From: Elmis aenea
Taxonomy: Eukaryota; Arthropoda; Insecta; Coleoptera; Elmidae
Length of the DNA: 64,000 nt
Direction of reading: 5' to 3'
Assembly (NCBI GenBank): GCA_947652605.1
Contig: OX393576.1
Span: forward strand, 47,778,966 to 47,842,965
The translations under genes were made by a program, and so were the position numbers. The first letter of the stretch is position 1. Each line of letters opens with the position of its first letter. The notes below the pieces were generated by a model. That model was not told the origin of the DNA and searched no databases. It was given only the letters and a program-made list of their open reading frames with translations. Positions 1 to 12,900 of this stretch are shown here, in pieces.

Positions 1-920
1 GACAAGGCGGCCGTATTGACTAGAAATAGTGAAGCACAAGTCGGTCAACCGTTCCGATTCACGAGCCATGTATTCTAATACAACTTCTATGCTACCAACA
101 ACTATAGGTACGTCCGACAATAAGTTAACGACGTACGGAGTGTCGCTGTTTATCCACATCCTGAATACGTAACGGCCTTCTTTTATATCCAACATGACAG
201 ATTTTGATCCGAAAGTATTCAAAAATGAAACCATGCTACCAATCTTGGTAGATTGCCAATTAAAATTTTCTACAACAACATGAGCACATGGAAGTGGTAG
301 TATTTTCTTTTCTTTTGCAGCTTCTTCTGTCAATAATGCTCGCATGTACGCCGCAATGCATTGTGGACACTTACATCTTATCTTTTTTTTTTGATTCTTC
401 ATGTATTTACATATAAAGTCCGATTCTGAAGGTATTTTAGGTACACTAAGTGTGCTATCGAACACATCAGTGTTGCCTACACGTGAAAGACTAACAAAAA
501 GAATCTTATAATCCAAACTGTCCATAAAAATATAAACAGGTTCGTTTCTCGACACTAACGGTTCATTTGTCCATCGTAATATTTTCGGCCCCTCTGCGAC
601 GCTACCTTTTCCTTTTTTGCCCTTTTCTGGTTTTGCTTTTCCGCCCTCTTTTTTTATTTCAGCTTGAGCGAGGTCAGTAATTTTTACGTTTGTGGCAAAC
701 TGAGAAGGTTTAAATAAAACGTACAAAGTATCCACGTAAGAGCCTAGTTTAATAAAATCGTGCCAGATACTTGGATCTGGGGGTGCTACAATCTTAGGGG
801 CTTTTTTACCTTTCTTGGAGCTTTTTCCGCTTTTGCTCGATTTGGAGCTCTTTTTATCTGATGATTTTTTGTCTGATGCACTTTTTTTACTGCTTTTATC
901 GGATGCCTTATCTTTTTTAC
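1..920 (-). CDS. Adgb: Androglobin coding exon 8 (residues 542-848, open at window edge)
   Basis: The acceptor TTTGTTTCAG precedes GTAAAAAAGA. 306 further codons are open to position 1. After a 40-residue Lys/Ser tract comes SIWHDFIKLGSYVDTLYVLF (592-611), where androglobins have their W-x-D-F-x-x-F...YIFHKP block. Next is EPVYIFMDSLDYKILFVSLS (668-687), matching the YYLFVDSL...LLVCFSAL block. Last is FNWQSTKIGSMVSFLNTFGS (761-780), followed by the beta-rich stretch VMLDIKEGRYVFRMWINS and VVNLLSDVPIVVGS, a calpain domain III/C2-like fold. A Lys-rich insert (627-648) and an insert with RCKCPQC (723-729) look lineage-specific. The exon may continue past the edge. Confidence 0.9.
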
Positions 921-3900
921 CTGAAACAAACGTTTACTTAACAAGCATAAAAATACAGTAAATTAAAATTAATTCTTTAATAAGGAAATTTTGACGAATT
1001 ATTCAGAGTTGTTATACACAATTTTTTGGTATATAACAAAATATTGATAAACATTGGACACTCGATGTTATGTAATATTAAATTTCCTACGGTCATTAAA
1101 CATGTGCAAGAGCAGCACAGACAAAACTAGAAGCAGTTAGTACCTCTTGATAAAATTCAAAATTATTCTTAATAATGTTATTCCTACATATTTACTGTAA
1201 ATTATATTCACGTTCAAGAGTGCGCTTTGGTATCGACCATAGCTTTTGACAAAATTGCTAAACTTCATGCTGATTAGTAATATCAAAACAAATTTCAAAG
1301 ATTTATAACCGAATTCATAAAAACTTATACAAATCTCAAAGATGGCTTTGTGTGTAATTTTTTGGTACATTTCTAACTTGTTTTCGGGATGTTTTTTTCA
1401 GCATTTCATTTTCCAATAAATTTTCTTGCAATTATTACGAAACCTGGGTCAAAAATGCAAATTCCTTGAGAAATTATGTGATGTGCAAGAAATGTAATAA
1501 AATAATCAATTAACTTCTTTGTAAATATTTGCTCAAGGCTTAAGTGTTAAAGAATAAATTTTTAATGGTGTTATCAATAAAATATCAATCAATATTGTGA
1601 CACCACGCTAGTCATCAATTATTTTAATTTTAGTGTTATTCCATTAACTCTTAAATCGATAACATAAAACAAATACTGACACGTCAGTTATTTAAACATG
1701 TAACATATAAGGGCCGAGTTATAAGAATTTCAACTTTAGTTAAACAAATTAACGTAAAATATTACGATTATAACTTGGAGTACAACGTCCGTATTTGGGT
1801 TTGATCAATCAACAAACGGTTTGTTGATAAATTAGTATATCATAAGAGGAAAACACACTAATCGTTTAAAATGTTCTCATGGAAAAGAATGACAACGATA
1901 CAACACAATAAAAAATGATGACAACAGAAACCCAAAATCTTGGGACAGTCGCGCTAAGGTAGTAAAGAACAAACCATGGAGAAATGTACAGCCGGTCGAA
2001 AAATAAAAAAATTGTTGCGTTTTATTTATTTATTACTCTGTAATAATTGTTTTAGACCTGTGTATTTAGTAAAACAACGTTTGAGGGTCCAATCACGTCA
2101 TGAAGATGACCACAAGCCATAATTAAAAACAATAAACATGAGTTCTCTTCTACAACAGTGCGGTTCGTTTTATATAATAATCGATTGTTTTGTTTTTTTT
2201 TTGGATACTTTTGTAAATAAGCTCTTAATTTTTACCCCTTTATTAAAAGTTTTATAAATTCCTGTTTTACTGTGTTATACTGTATGAAATTACCTACAGC
2301 CTATCTCTAAAATTAAGCGAAATAGCATTGCTTACAAATTGATTGAATTGTTAAATTGACCATGTAAGGGTATATAAATGAATTAATAGTTCATGGTCTA
2401 TTAATAATTATAAACTTTCATTTAGGTATTTTAAAAGTTTTACCTTTTTTTCCCTTCTTGCCTTTTAAAGCTAGGTCTTCAACTACAGCCACACTTTGCT
2501 TTATATCTATGGCTTCCTTGCTGGGTGGTTTATAGATAACGTGGTCAGCACATTTTTTAAATGAACTAACCATTCTAATGCACTTTATAGGCTCTAATTC
2601 AGGGGGCCAAAGTCCATTTCTAATAGCCCACGCTAACCAGCGAAATCGTTTCCAACGAGCAGGTTCTGAAATGTTTATTTAACAAAAAAAAAGTTGTTTA
2701 AATTTTCAATGAAAACAACCTGGTAATTCTGCCGGTTTAATTAACGGAATATCCCTCGTTTGGTCAATTAAAAAGGGATGACTCCAGCACGGCGCTACGT
2801 CAGGTAGCTTTTCCTCGGGCGTAGTTCTGCAATTTCATATTTTAAATGAAGAGTTACGATTTGTTGATTACAGTACCTCAAGTCACTACACACCACTACT
2901 AAATGATACGGAATGATTCCAGAATCTTCTTCGTCTAGAAAGTTTGCTACTTTTTTAAGACCGGATTTTTTGCTTGATTTATCACTTTTTTTACTTCCCC
3001 CTTTCTTACTGTCTCCTTTTTTGCTGTCTCCTTTTTTACTGCCTCCTTTTTTACTGCCTCCCTTTTTTCCAGGTGTACCAGGTCCATCTTCTAACCAGGT
3101 GTAATGATCAGTGTATCCAGCACACATTTGCCAAATATCAAATGGATTTAAACCTACATTATTAATTATGTTTCAAAGTGATACTAACCAACATCGGCAA
3201 GTGATATCCAAATTAATTTTAAAATGCGACAGCTTTAGGCTGAGCTGTAAGATATGACATTTTTGAAAAAGATCAAAAATTGAAGGGACTTAACGCAGAA
3301 ATAATAGTTCATTAATTGCAATTGGTCATCATAATGCCCGATACTAATTTTTTCATTTTTGTGAGGGTTTAGTTCTTTTAAAATGACGTCATATTTAACA
3401 CATAACTGTCATATCACCGTGTTATATGATGAAGCAAATGGTACCTACTCCTAGCTTTTAACGAGTAGAATATGCATAAAAGCTAAAAGTAATTACAAGC
3501 AGTTTCTTTATGTTAAACAAAACATTTGTTTGAAAATAATTTTAACATAAATTAATTTTACAACGCACAAGCCCTATTTGTCAAAAATACACTCAAATGT
3601 TTTGTTAAAAATAACTTCGCGAATAAGTAAATTGTTAATTCATTTTGAGCGCAACGTTTTTTCTTTCAAAACAATGTACAACATTTGCACAATCGTTGAT
3701 ATTACGTTTGAAACAAATGAACACACTCGACTGAAAAATTAAAGCATTGAATTCGTTACCGACAAAAAGCGGAGAAGGCACAAATAAAGGTTTACTGTTA
3801 CAATGGGTTGAAAAAATTGTATATGTAATTAAAATAAACTGGAATTATAGCGTTGCTAATTTCATTTTAAACCTGGCATTTCGTGCTTCCAATTTTCCGT

Positions 3901-6900
3901 TTCGTCCCGAGCGATTTCACCGCCTTTTTACGAACATTTCGAAATTAACTAGTAGTGAATAAATAAAAACTCGAATGCAGACGAAGTTTACGCTTCATTG
4001 TTTATGATACCTCTAAACTGAATGAAAAAATCGTTTATGTTAAAAAAAGCAGTTAAGGAGAAAATTACTGATATAATTGACCTTTAAAGAAAAGCTTTTG
4101 TAAAAAAAATTTTTACTTAACCCTATTTATATTGTATGTTTTAACGTAAAGAACATGGAAATCTTGGACACTGTGATAATAGAATGTTCACAAAATTTGC
4201 CATATTTGTGCAACAAATATATTTAAAAGCTATAAACATGCTATTTTTTATAGTCATGACCTACTAGAGTTTCCATTTAAAAAAATATAAGTTTACTCTA
4301 TACCTAAAAAAAGTCAAAGCCGTTAAAAAAATGCAAACAAGGATTTTAAAAATTAAACATAAAAATGTTTATAAAAAACCTTAATAACATTTGCTTTTAT
4401 TTTTATAAATACATTAGTTACAGCAACTTCTCAAAATAATCTATTTGTCTGTAGTGCCAAAATGGAAAGTGATATAAAACATTTAATAGCAAAGGCCTGT
4501 TTATCTCAAAACAATAACCCAAAACACCAAAATCAAATTTTCGGTTACTCTTATGGTAACCGGTTTTCAGAAAACAAAAACGAATAGACCTGGGAAAAAT
4601 TTGTGATCACCATCCGATTTGGCTTAAAAAGTTTTTACACATTTGAGATATTTTATATTTTCAAGCGGGCCGCACAATATTATGTCACGGGTTTAGGAAC
4701 TTTAATTGAATAGATCAGGGTTGGCAAATAGGATTTGATCAGTGTGCCAAAATAAGATAAAATTTAATACGAAACCCACACGAACAAGGTTTAACTTTAG
4801 GTGGGCCGCAGAAAAAAAAATTTTGTTGTACCTACATTTAGTTAAACCGCTTGCTTTTAAAAATAAATTAAGCATTCAGAGAAAAACTTTTAAATTGCAA
4901 AATTTTAAGCCTCCAATAAGTTCTCGTAAAAAAAAACAACAGCGATCGCACTTTTCAGCCCCTTGTGGAGGTGGAAGATAAATAAAAATATTACTATGGG
5001 AAACATTTCAATAAGTACAAAACATCTACCAAATAGGAGATGTATGAGATCTCCAAATCTGAGAAATAAAATAAAAACCTAATTTTACCACTCCCCTTTA
5101 GGGGGGTGTAACTCTGAAAGGAGACGTTTAAGGGGAAAACATTATATATAAACCCCCCTTAATTTTCTATAAGGAATTACCTCCCAAAGTGTTTCGCAAT
5201 ATTTAAGAAACACCCTGTATATTTAGATTATTACTTGGCGCGCCGCATCAAAACACATAAAGGGCCGCATGCGGCCCGCAAGCCGCGGGTTGCCGACACC
5301 TAGTTATAATTCAAACATTTATCGTTAGTGTTACGTTTGTAGCACAAGTTTAAGGAGTTTTAAAATACTCTGACTATTACAACCGCGTGATTACCGACAT
5401 CAAGTTTTGCACAAATTTAACAACCTTGTTAACTGTTGTAATACTGGCGCTGCAATACCGTTACAAAATAAACATCTTTTTACGAATCGACAGGAAAAAC
5501 ATTATTCTGTTAATCAAAACAGAAAATTGCTGATTCTTGGACAGAGTTACAGAGTAATAACCAAGTCTCAGTTTAACGCCGCTACCATTAAATTGAACAG
5601 GATTTCTCTGGTATTAGCATGGACTTGAAGAAATTTAAACACAACTCGCTAAACTTGTAGTGACTTATAAACATCCCGACAATTATGTAACATTGGCTTG
5701 TACAATATTTTTTTTTAAAGAAAATTATAAAATTATTAATTTATATATCGTACATTAAACACAATTATTTTTCAAAAGTTATGAACTAGATTTTTTATAC
5801 TATTTTATACAGCGACAGTATTTTAATTTGAAACAAAATATTATGTAATTTTTAGTTAAGTTAAGACTGTAAGAAGTCAAATTCCAAATTTATCAGTAAC
5901 ATTTTTTAATCAATTTTTAAGTACCAAATTTTAATTGCACCAGTAAAAATTGACACGAATTACTAATTCGTTTATTTTGTCGGGGCTATTTATTATACTT
6001 TAGTGCAGCACTGTATGTAGGTATATCTTCGGCTGAGAGTTATTTAGTTTCATACGCCATTTTGCTGCAAACTGACTTATCAATATCATCTTTTACGTGG
6101 TATTTGTTCCTTATCAAAAATATAACTATCACTATACCGTGTACCTACAAATATATATTTTTTTAAATCTATATTTTTTACCTATAAATATAGATAAAAA
6201 AATAATAAGGATCAACTTTAAAACAATATTTGCTTTGTTTTGGTTTATTGAATGTGTTTGCTTTACCTAAAGCGGAAAATTCAATTTTTTTTTATAAACG
6301 TAAATATAACTTCTAAAATTTGAGCCTCAATTGCAGTTTTACTAACATTATTTATTGTGCGTTATGGCACATAGCCACAGATTGGAGAGCTGGTAACAAT
6401 ATCACAAGTGCCCTAATAAAAAAATTGAAATCTTTAACATCAAAATACCCTCACATCAATCACATTATTTTCTGGTCAGATTTATGTGTTCCTCGAAACA
6501 GCAACAGCGTATTGAGTACCACACTTTTTAATTTTATTTTAAATTAATTTGACACCATTCACATCATTGAGCAAAAAAATGTAGGACATGAACGTACAAG
6601 AATTGGATGCCATCACCACAGTAAAATAAAAAAGCAACCGCGTATATAGTTTATGCCCAAATTCATTAATTAGAATTATTCTTGCTACTCCGAAAACTAA
6701 AGCGCCAATGCAAATTGTGCAAACGTCAATTTATTTTAAACTAACAAAAAATTGCTTCATCTCTTTGTTTTAATAAAATACCTTACATGCTAATTAAACG
6801 GATAATTTACTCTAAAGACAACTACATTGTTACATTGAAAAATACATTTGATAAAGAATTTACTTAAATAAGTTTGTGTAGTCTGCAAACGGAACTAAAA

Positions 6901-9900
6901 AAATTAAAAACGTGTTTAATCTACCGAAAATACTAAAATGCCGGCGTACATTAAATTTAACTGACGAAAAAGACTTTTATAATGCAATTCTGAAGTAGTT
7001 TTAATTTTAGTTTTTAAGGATTAATTGCGTTATTAAGTTTGAATAATACAAACTCATAATAGTTTAATTGTTTACAACATTATTTACTTTTTATACTATG
7101 TTTTACAGTTGTTAATTAAGAGAAAGTAAGACTGTTAAAGTTAAAGTTTTTATTTAAAAAAAATTGTTTATAATTGTATTTCATAAAATTTGATGTTTCC
7201 TCACATAAAAATCAAAGCTAAATTGTTATCATCAAATTTCGTTATCCTTATTAAAATTACTGTAATCTAAATTAACTTAATACTATAAAAATGCCATAGA
7301 CATGGAACAAACTCATAAAAAAAGTAATAACCAGCTTAGTAAGTTGTTCAATATTCATTTTGAAATTGGTAGTAACTCAAAATTTCATAATTTTGAATTT
7401 ATCGTTTAGGTTTTAGTTTAAACCTCGTTCAGAAAAGTTAAACGCATAAATATTTCTTCTTAACCTATATGTCAATAACCGGGTTCCCAAGTACCTAAGA
7501 ACTTTTGGTGGATTTTTTTTAATGTTTTAGTGATTTTACCTTTTTTAAAGCGAAATATGCTTTTATTTTTTTCCCGTCCTGAAGCCAAAAAAGTTATGAC
7601 TACAAGTATATAAGTCTAGAAGTTATTTTATAAATTACTGATTTGGAGGTTCTGTTACAACTGTGTAAAAATCTTCTTCGTTTAATTTTACAGAAAATTA
7701 GGAGAAAACTATTCTTTTGCGATTGGTTGAAATCGAAAGTAATTTGTAACAACAACAGCACAAATGTTTAACAGATGTTTAAAGTATAACGAAGATGAGC
7801 AAATTTTTACAATAGACTTTTGAGCTAGATGGTCGTTTTGAACTTATTAAATATCTGGTTTGTTTATTACCTCATTTAAAAGTAAGTAAAAAATCTTGTA
7901 TGTTTGTTACAGGTTTTAAAATTTGAAATTTAAAACTGAATGATTAGACCAATCTGTCATTCTATTTACAAAAATATACAAAACTTATAGCATAAGTTTA
8001 TTAAAAAAAATCTGTAGGTGGGTACGCGGCACCCGGTCATTGATCAACATTGTAAATTTCGGTTATTGACATAAGGGATAAAAACAAAAACTTCAAAGTT
8101 GATTTTCTCAAAACGATCTACATGTCATATGAAACAAAATAACTCTAGGGCGATATATAATGTTAGTACCTTAGTACAACTTATAAACAAATGAACGTTA
8201 TGATTATTTGCTACGTAAGAATATCTACGATTTTCCTTAACTTTTTTTATGTAAACTAAATATCTTACATTTAAATATGTTTACATTTTTCGTCAAAACC
8301 GTGAATATTGTAGAAGAGATGTTAAAAAGAAAACTTCTGTTATTAAGCCCTTGAAAGTTCAAGATTTTGTCTCATTTCACCTAGTTCGTAATTTTAATTG
8401 TTATCCAAATCTCTCTAGTGGCCCAGATAACATAAACGGAGTGTATAACGCATAGTGAAATAATACACTGTAGCCTTTATAACCGAGAAACTGTATCTAG
8501 ATGTCATGTATTATATTGTAGGTGATATTAATGTGATGTTGCTCAGTGAGCCTTTACGTTATACATACTAATACATTTATGACATGAATCTTTCACACAT
8601 TTGCAATACAACAAAGCCTCAATAGGACTCAGTATGTATAATAATATTTCTAGCGTAGGTGATGCATAATCAATCATTCATCAATCCATCAGCATGTGTG
8701 TTATAAGGTCTCCCTCCACCTAGTGCGTATTTCCTTCATAGGTAATATGAATATAGTTTATTATACAAAATAGAAATAAAGTTTCAAAACAAAATTTGTT
8801 GGAGATCATGTGCTTCATAGCCTTAAATTGCTTTCAACTATACCGAATGTTTAGTTGCCGCGCACCGATATGTAGCTTTTTTACTTTAAGCGCAACACCC
8901 TATATATTTTTCACTTTTTAGATCCCAAATTAATTTTTCGTTCCAAGATATACAAGATTTTTTGTGCGATAGTACTAGAAACAGCTGTTTGACGGACGCG
9001 TTAGCAACCATAAAGTACTGCATTACCGGCCCTCTCCTTAGCAACGGCCGTAAAAGTTACTTTTTCGGCCGTTGCTAAGGGCCGTCATCTGTCAGTGACA
9101 GAATGTCACGTAGTTTCTAACCTATAATTTTGAAAATTACTAAAAATGTAAATTGTTTTTAATTCGATCGCACAAAACATATAATATGCACCTCGGCCAA
9201 AACGTACTTTTTGGCCTTGATACATAAATAACTATTTTGTACCTAAAATCATTAGTTTTCGAATTATTTACACAAAAAAATGTGTTTGAAATGTTTTTTA
9301 TTTAAAACAAATTATTATCAAGCAAAAAAAAAAACACGTAAACATGGCATTGCATTTGATATTTAAAACAAATTTTTGAAACATTTCCAAAGCCTATTAG
9401 CTTTACTTTATTAAATATTGTGTTGGTTCCTGTCAATTATCGTTAACTGGGCAGTAATTGTGTATGTTCTGTGGGCAGTAACTCCAGAATTATTAACTTT
9501 AGACGTAAATGATTCCAAATAATATTTAAAGATAAATCAATTGCCGTTAAGAAAATTAATAGATATAGAGGGTGTTCCATAAAAAAAGACTGATTCATGT
9601 TTAAAATTTAGCTAAATGGACCGACAAAAACAAACACCCTGTTTATTATTTTAAATTTTTAACGAGTCGGCAATCACTATGATATCTACTATTGTTAAAT
9701 AAACTATCAAAGGAATTTGTTCTAACATTGCTAATTTGTGAAACATGAATATTTTTAGAGTCCTGTTTATGTCAATATTTTCATAAAAACTTAAATCACC
9801 CAAAATTATAAATTTTAGGTACAAAAAACCCTACACATTTTTAAAAGAGAATTTAATTTTGCATCTGCAAAATACAAATATACAGTTTAATAAAAAAAGT

Positions 9901-12900
9901 TACGTATTGGTACGCAAAAACAAAACACTGTGTATAGTTGAAAACAATTTTTGATCATGTTGTAAATGACCACAAAGCACAAACAACTTATATTCAAAAC
10001 TTGTTTTTGTTAAGTTATCACAAGACGCGTTACGTTACTTTTTGTACACACTGTATAATACGTACCTTTCGTGTCTATTTTCTTAGATATCCAACCTGTT
10101 AAGCAACTAATGATATCAAAGTCGACTAATTCATTAGCCTCTGTCCATGTAAGACTGGCGAGTTTAATAATAGCTTTACAGAGGATGAACGGCCATAGCT
10201 CAATTTCTCGAACTGGAGGTGCCACCGATTTTCCTTTTTTGCTTTTTCCGCTTCCTTTATCGCTTTTGCCCTTTTTCTTATCGCTTTTGCTGTCTTTGCT
10301 CTTTACGTCTGTAACTGGCGACACTTCAGGTTTTATTTCCGCTGGTGGCTGTTCTGTTGGCACAGGTGGTGGAACTTCTGTTGTTGGCAAGAGTACGTGA
10401 TTGGTTTGATCTATCGGTAATCGATCATCTATGGTAATTTTTCTCCAGCAGCCCATCCAGAACAGACGCACAACGTACTTTCCTAAATTAAATTGGGATT
10501 TTAGTTACGCAACTTAATTTTTAAAAAAGTGAGAGAGGAAAGTGGCGCATGCAATATACCGTTTGATGAACCTTTAGACGGTTATTATCTTTTGCATGCC
10601 TTGAATAACATTCGCTCGTTTTATTTCAAGTAAAACTCTCGTCGATTGTCAAGGCAGCAGTAATTAACGAATATTGTATAAACTGAAGGCTTGTCGCTCG
10701 TAAGTACTGTTATACTAAGCAAGCACTTTTTGTTGGAAATTGGCATTAAATTGTTCGTAAAGATCAAATTAGCTGCTTAGAAGCGTCGTGGAATGTAAAA
10801 CCTTTTTTAATAAAGGCGTAACGAACAAAAAAAAATGCAATTTAAGCGTTGATTCATTAACTGTACACGACAATGATATGATAAACTAATTTATTATAAT
10901 CTACTTTTTTGGTGTTTTGAAAAATTATGATTCGCGTTGGAATTAACGATAATTGATACTCAGACATGTCTTTTATATGAGACTGTTGTTGAATGAAATA
11001 GCGCTAAAAATGTTTCGAATTAGTTAACAGCAAATACCGTTTGTAATTACACAGACTTGTGTTGTAGACTTTAAATCAAATTGCTTTATTCTGAAATAAA
11101 GTTCTTTTTGAACTAAGTCATCGTTTATCCGCTGAGCATGTTCGTGCTCTACAACAATTAACATTCATCTATTTTTATAGCTTAATCTATTACTCTTACG
11201 AACTCGAAATGTTTTTTTACCCACAAATCTTGGAAAGTGACCGGAAGAAAATGTTCTGAATGCCGTTCTTTAACAAAAGCTTTTGTGCTAAAAAATAAAT
11301 ACAAGAAGTATAAACCGATAAATTGATTAGTTGAATTTATTAACATCAAAAATATTGTTTTGAATGTATGTACTTCACATTCCGTAAAAACGATAAACGC
11401 GAAATTACTAACAACTAGTTAATATGCAGTCAGATGTAATATTTACTGTTTGTTGTCTCTTACAATTTGTACGAGGCCAAATTATTGGGTAGCTATCAAA
11501 AAACGAGAAAGGGCTAAATAAAAGTTCTATTTGTTAATGTAACTTCCTGTGTCAGCTATGTACTTTTTTTGGATGTATTAAATCAGTAAGATTGCTTCCG
11601 CATCTTACAAAATTGTAGCCACGATTTAATTTACAGATGATTGAGTTTTGGCCTATTATAAAGGTGGAAAGCCCTTATAACACATTGATGAACTTTCAGT
11701 TCAAATTAGCCATAATTTTCTAAACTCCCTTAATTTTCTCGGTCTAGCCCCTGGCAACGTTTCAGGGTCAACTCTTTACTTCACTCCAGAGTCAAAACGA
11801 GCAAGCATGCAATGGCGACATTTAAGTTCACTACCACCACGGAAAACCAAAACGACATATTTACCTGGCCACTTTCTTTTGGATTTCCAAAGGAATTCTT
11901 TGCATCGATTTTCTCACAGGACAAAGAACTATCACTACTGAAAACTATTCGATGATTTTAAAAGAGAAAATAAAGCCAGCGATATGTTTCAAGTTGAGAG
12001 TTGCCCAGGATTAAGTTTGTTTCTTCAGAACAATTCTCGTCCTTACACTGCCGTATTGACGATGGAAACGCTGCGGAAACTCAAGTGGAGTGTCCCACAT
12101 TTTCTCCCATACAGTCCAGATTTAGCACCATTGAACTTTCATCTCTTCAGTCCACTTAAAGAATTTTTAGGAGGGAAGAAATCTAAGTCTGATAAGCAGG
12201 TTATTGACGTCGTGCAAGAATGGGTCAACATGCAGTCAAAAGACTTTTATTTATCTGGAATTTAGAAACTTTCTGGGCGCTGGAGCAATACACTTTGCAG
12301 TGGCAGGGGTTCTTAAGTGTAGGTCCATATAACAAACATTTAAAACACCTTCCTACATGAGATTGATTTCACTCATTTTCTTGCCACGAATCACCATAAA
12401 TAAACATATTGATTCAATTTTGTACTTTATTAACAATTATCGCAGCAACCTGACACAACAAAATAAGACTGTCACTGTTATTTGTTATGGTTAATTGGGC
12501 TAATTGTCTTTTAATAATGTTTCTTCGTATGTTAATTTGCAATAAAAGCTTATTACAAATAAAATTTGATTCTGAAATTTGGTGGCCTTACGAGAAGATT
12601 AAATAAGCTTTTCAAGTGAAAAAGTTATTTTCCTGAATTTATTTTATTAGTGCATACGATTAACCGATTTTTTTTCAATACCTTACCCTTACTGATGATT
12701 TTGGTTACAATCCTTAAGACAACCAGTATGGTATTACAACGTTCTATACAGATTTAAAAATTTCTAAAATAAAAATTACTTACGGCGTTTACTAAAAGCA
12801 AACACGATTTTAAAAAATATCCTGTATTAGTAAAGTAAAAGTTAAGAATATCACCATTTTCTTCCATTACAATTTTCTTCGATCATATCAAATATTTTTT

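Larger units (their letters stand above)
3154..10065 (-). other. Androglobin intron 4 (6.9 kb)
   Basis: This is the longest intron. It holds a hAT-like remnant (4716-5303), a possible transposase relic (6320-6640), a hairpin-bearing repeat (8951-9183) and a MITE abutting the exon 4 donor (9566-10057). The rest (3160-4700, 5310-6310, 6650-8940, 9190-9560) shows nothing I can assign. Confidence 0.85.

Noticed and set aside
2913..3165. Plus-strand Leu/Pro/Phe-rich membrane-like ORFs
   Set aside because: They are the antisense of the Lys-rich repeat of androglobin exon 5.
10071..10400. Plus-strand ORF of 109 codons
   Set aside because: It is the antisense shadow of androglobin exon 4.
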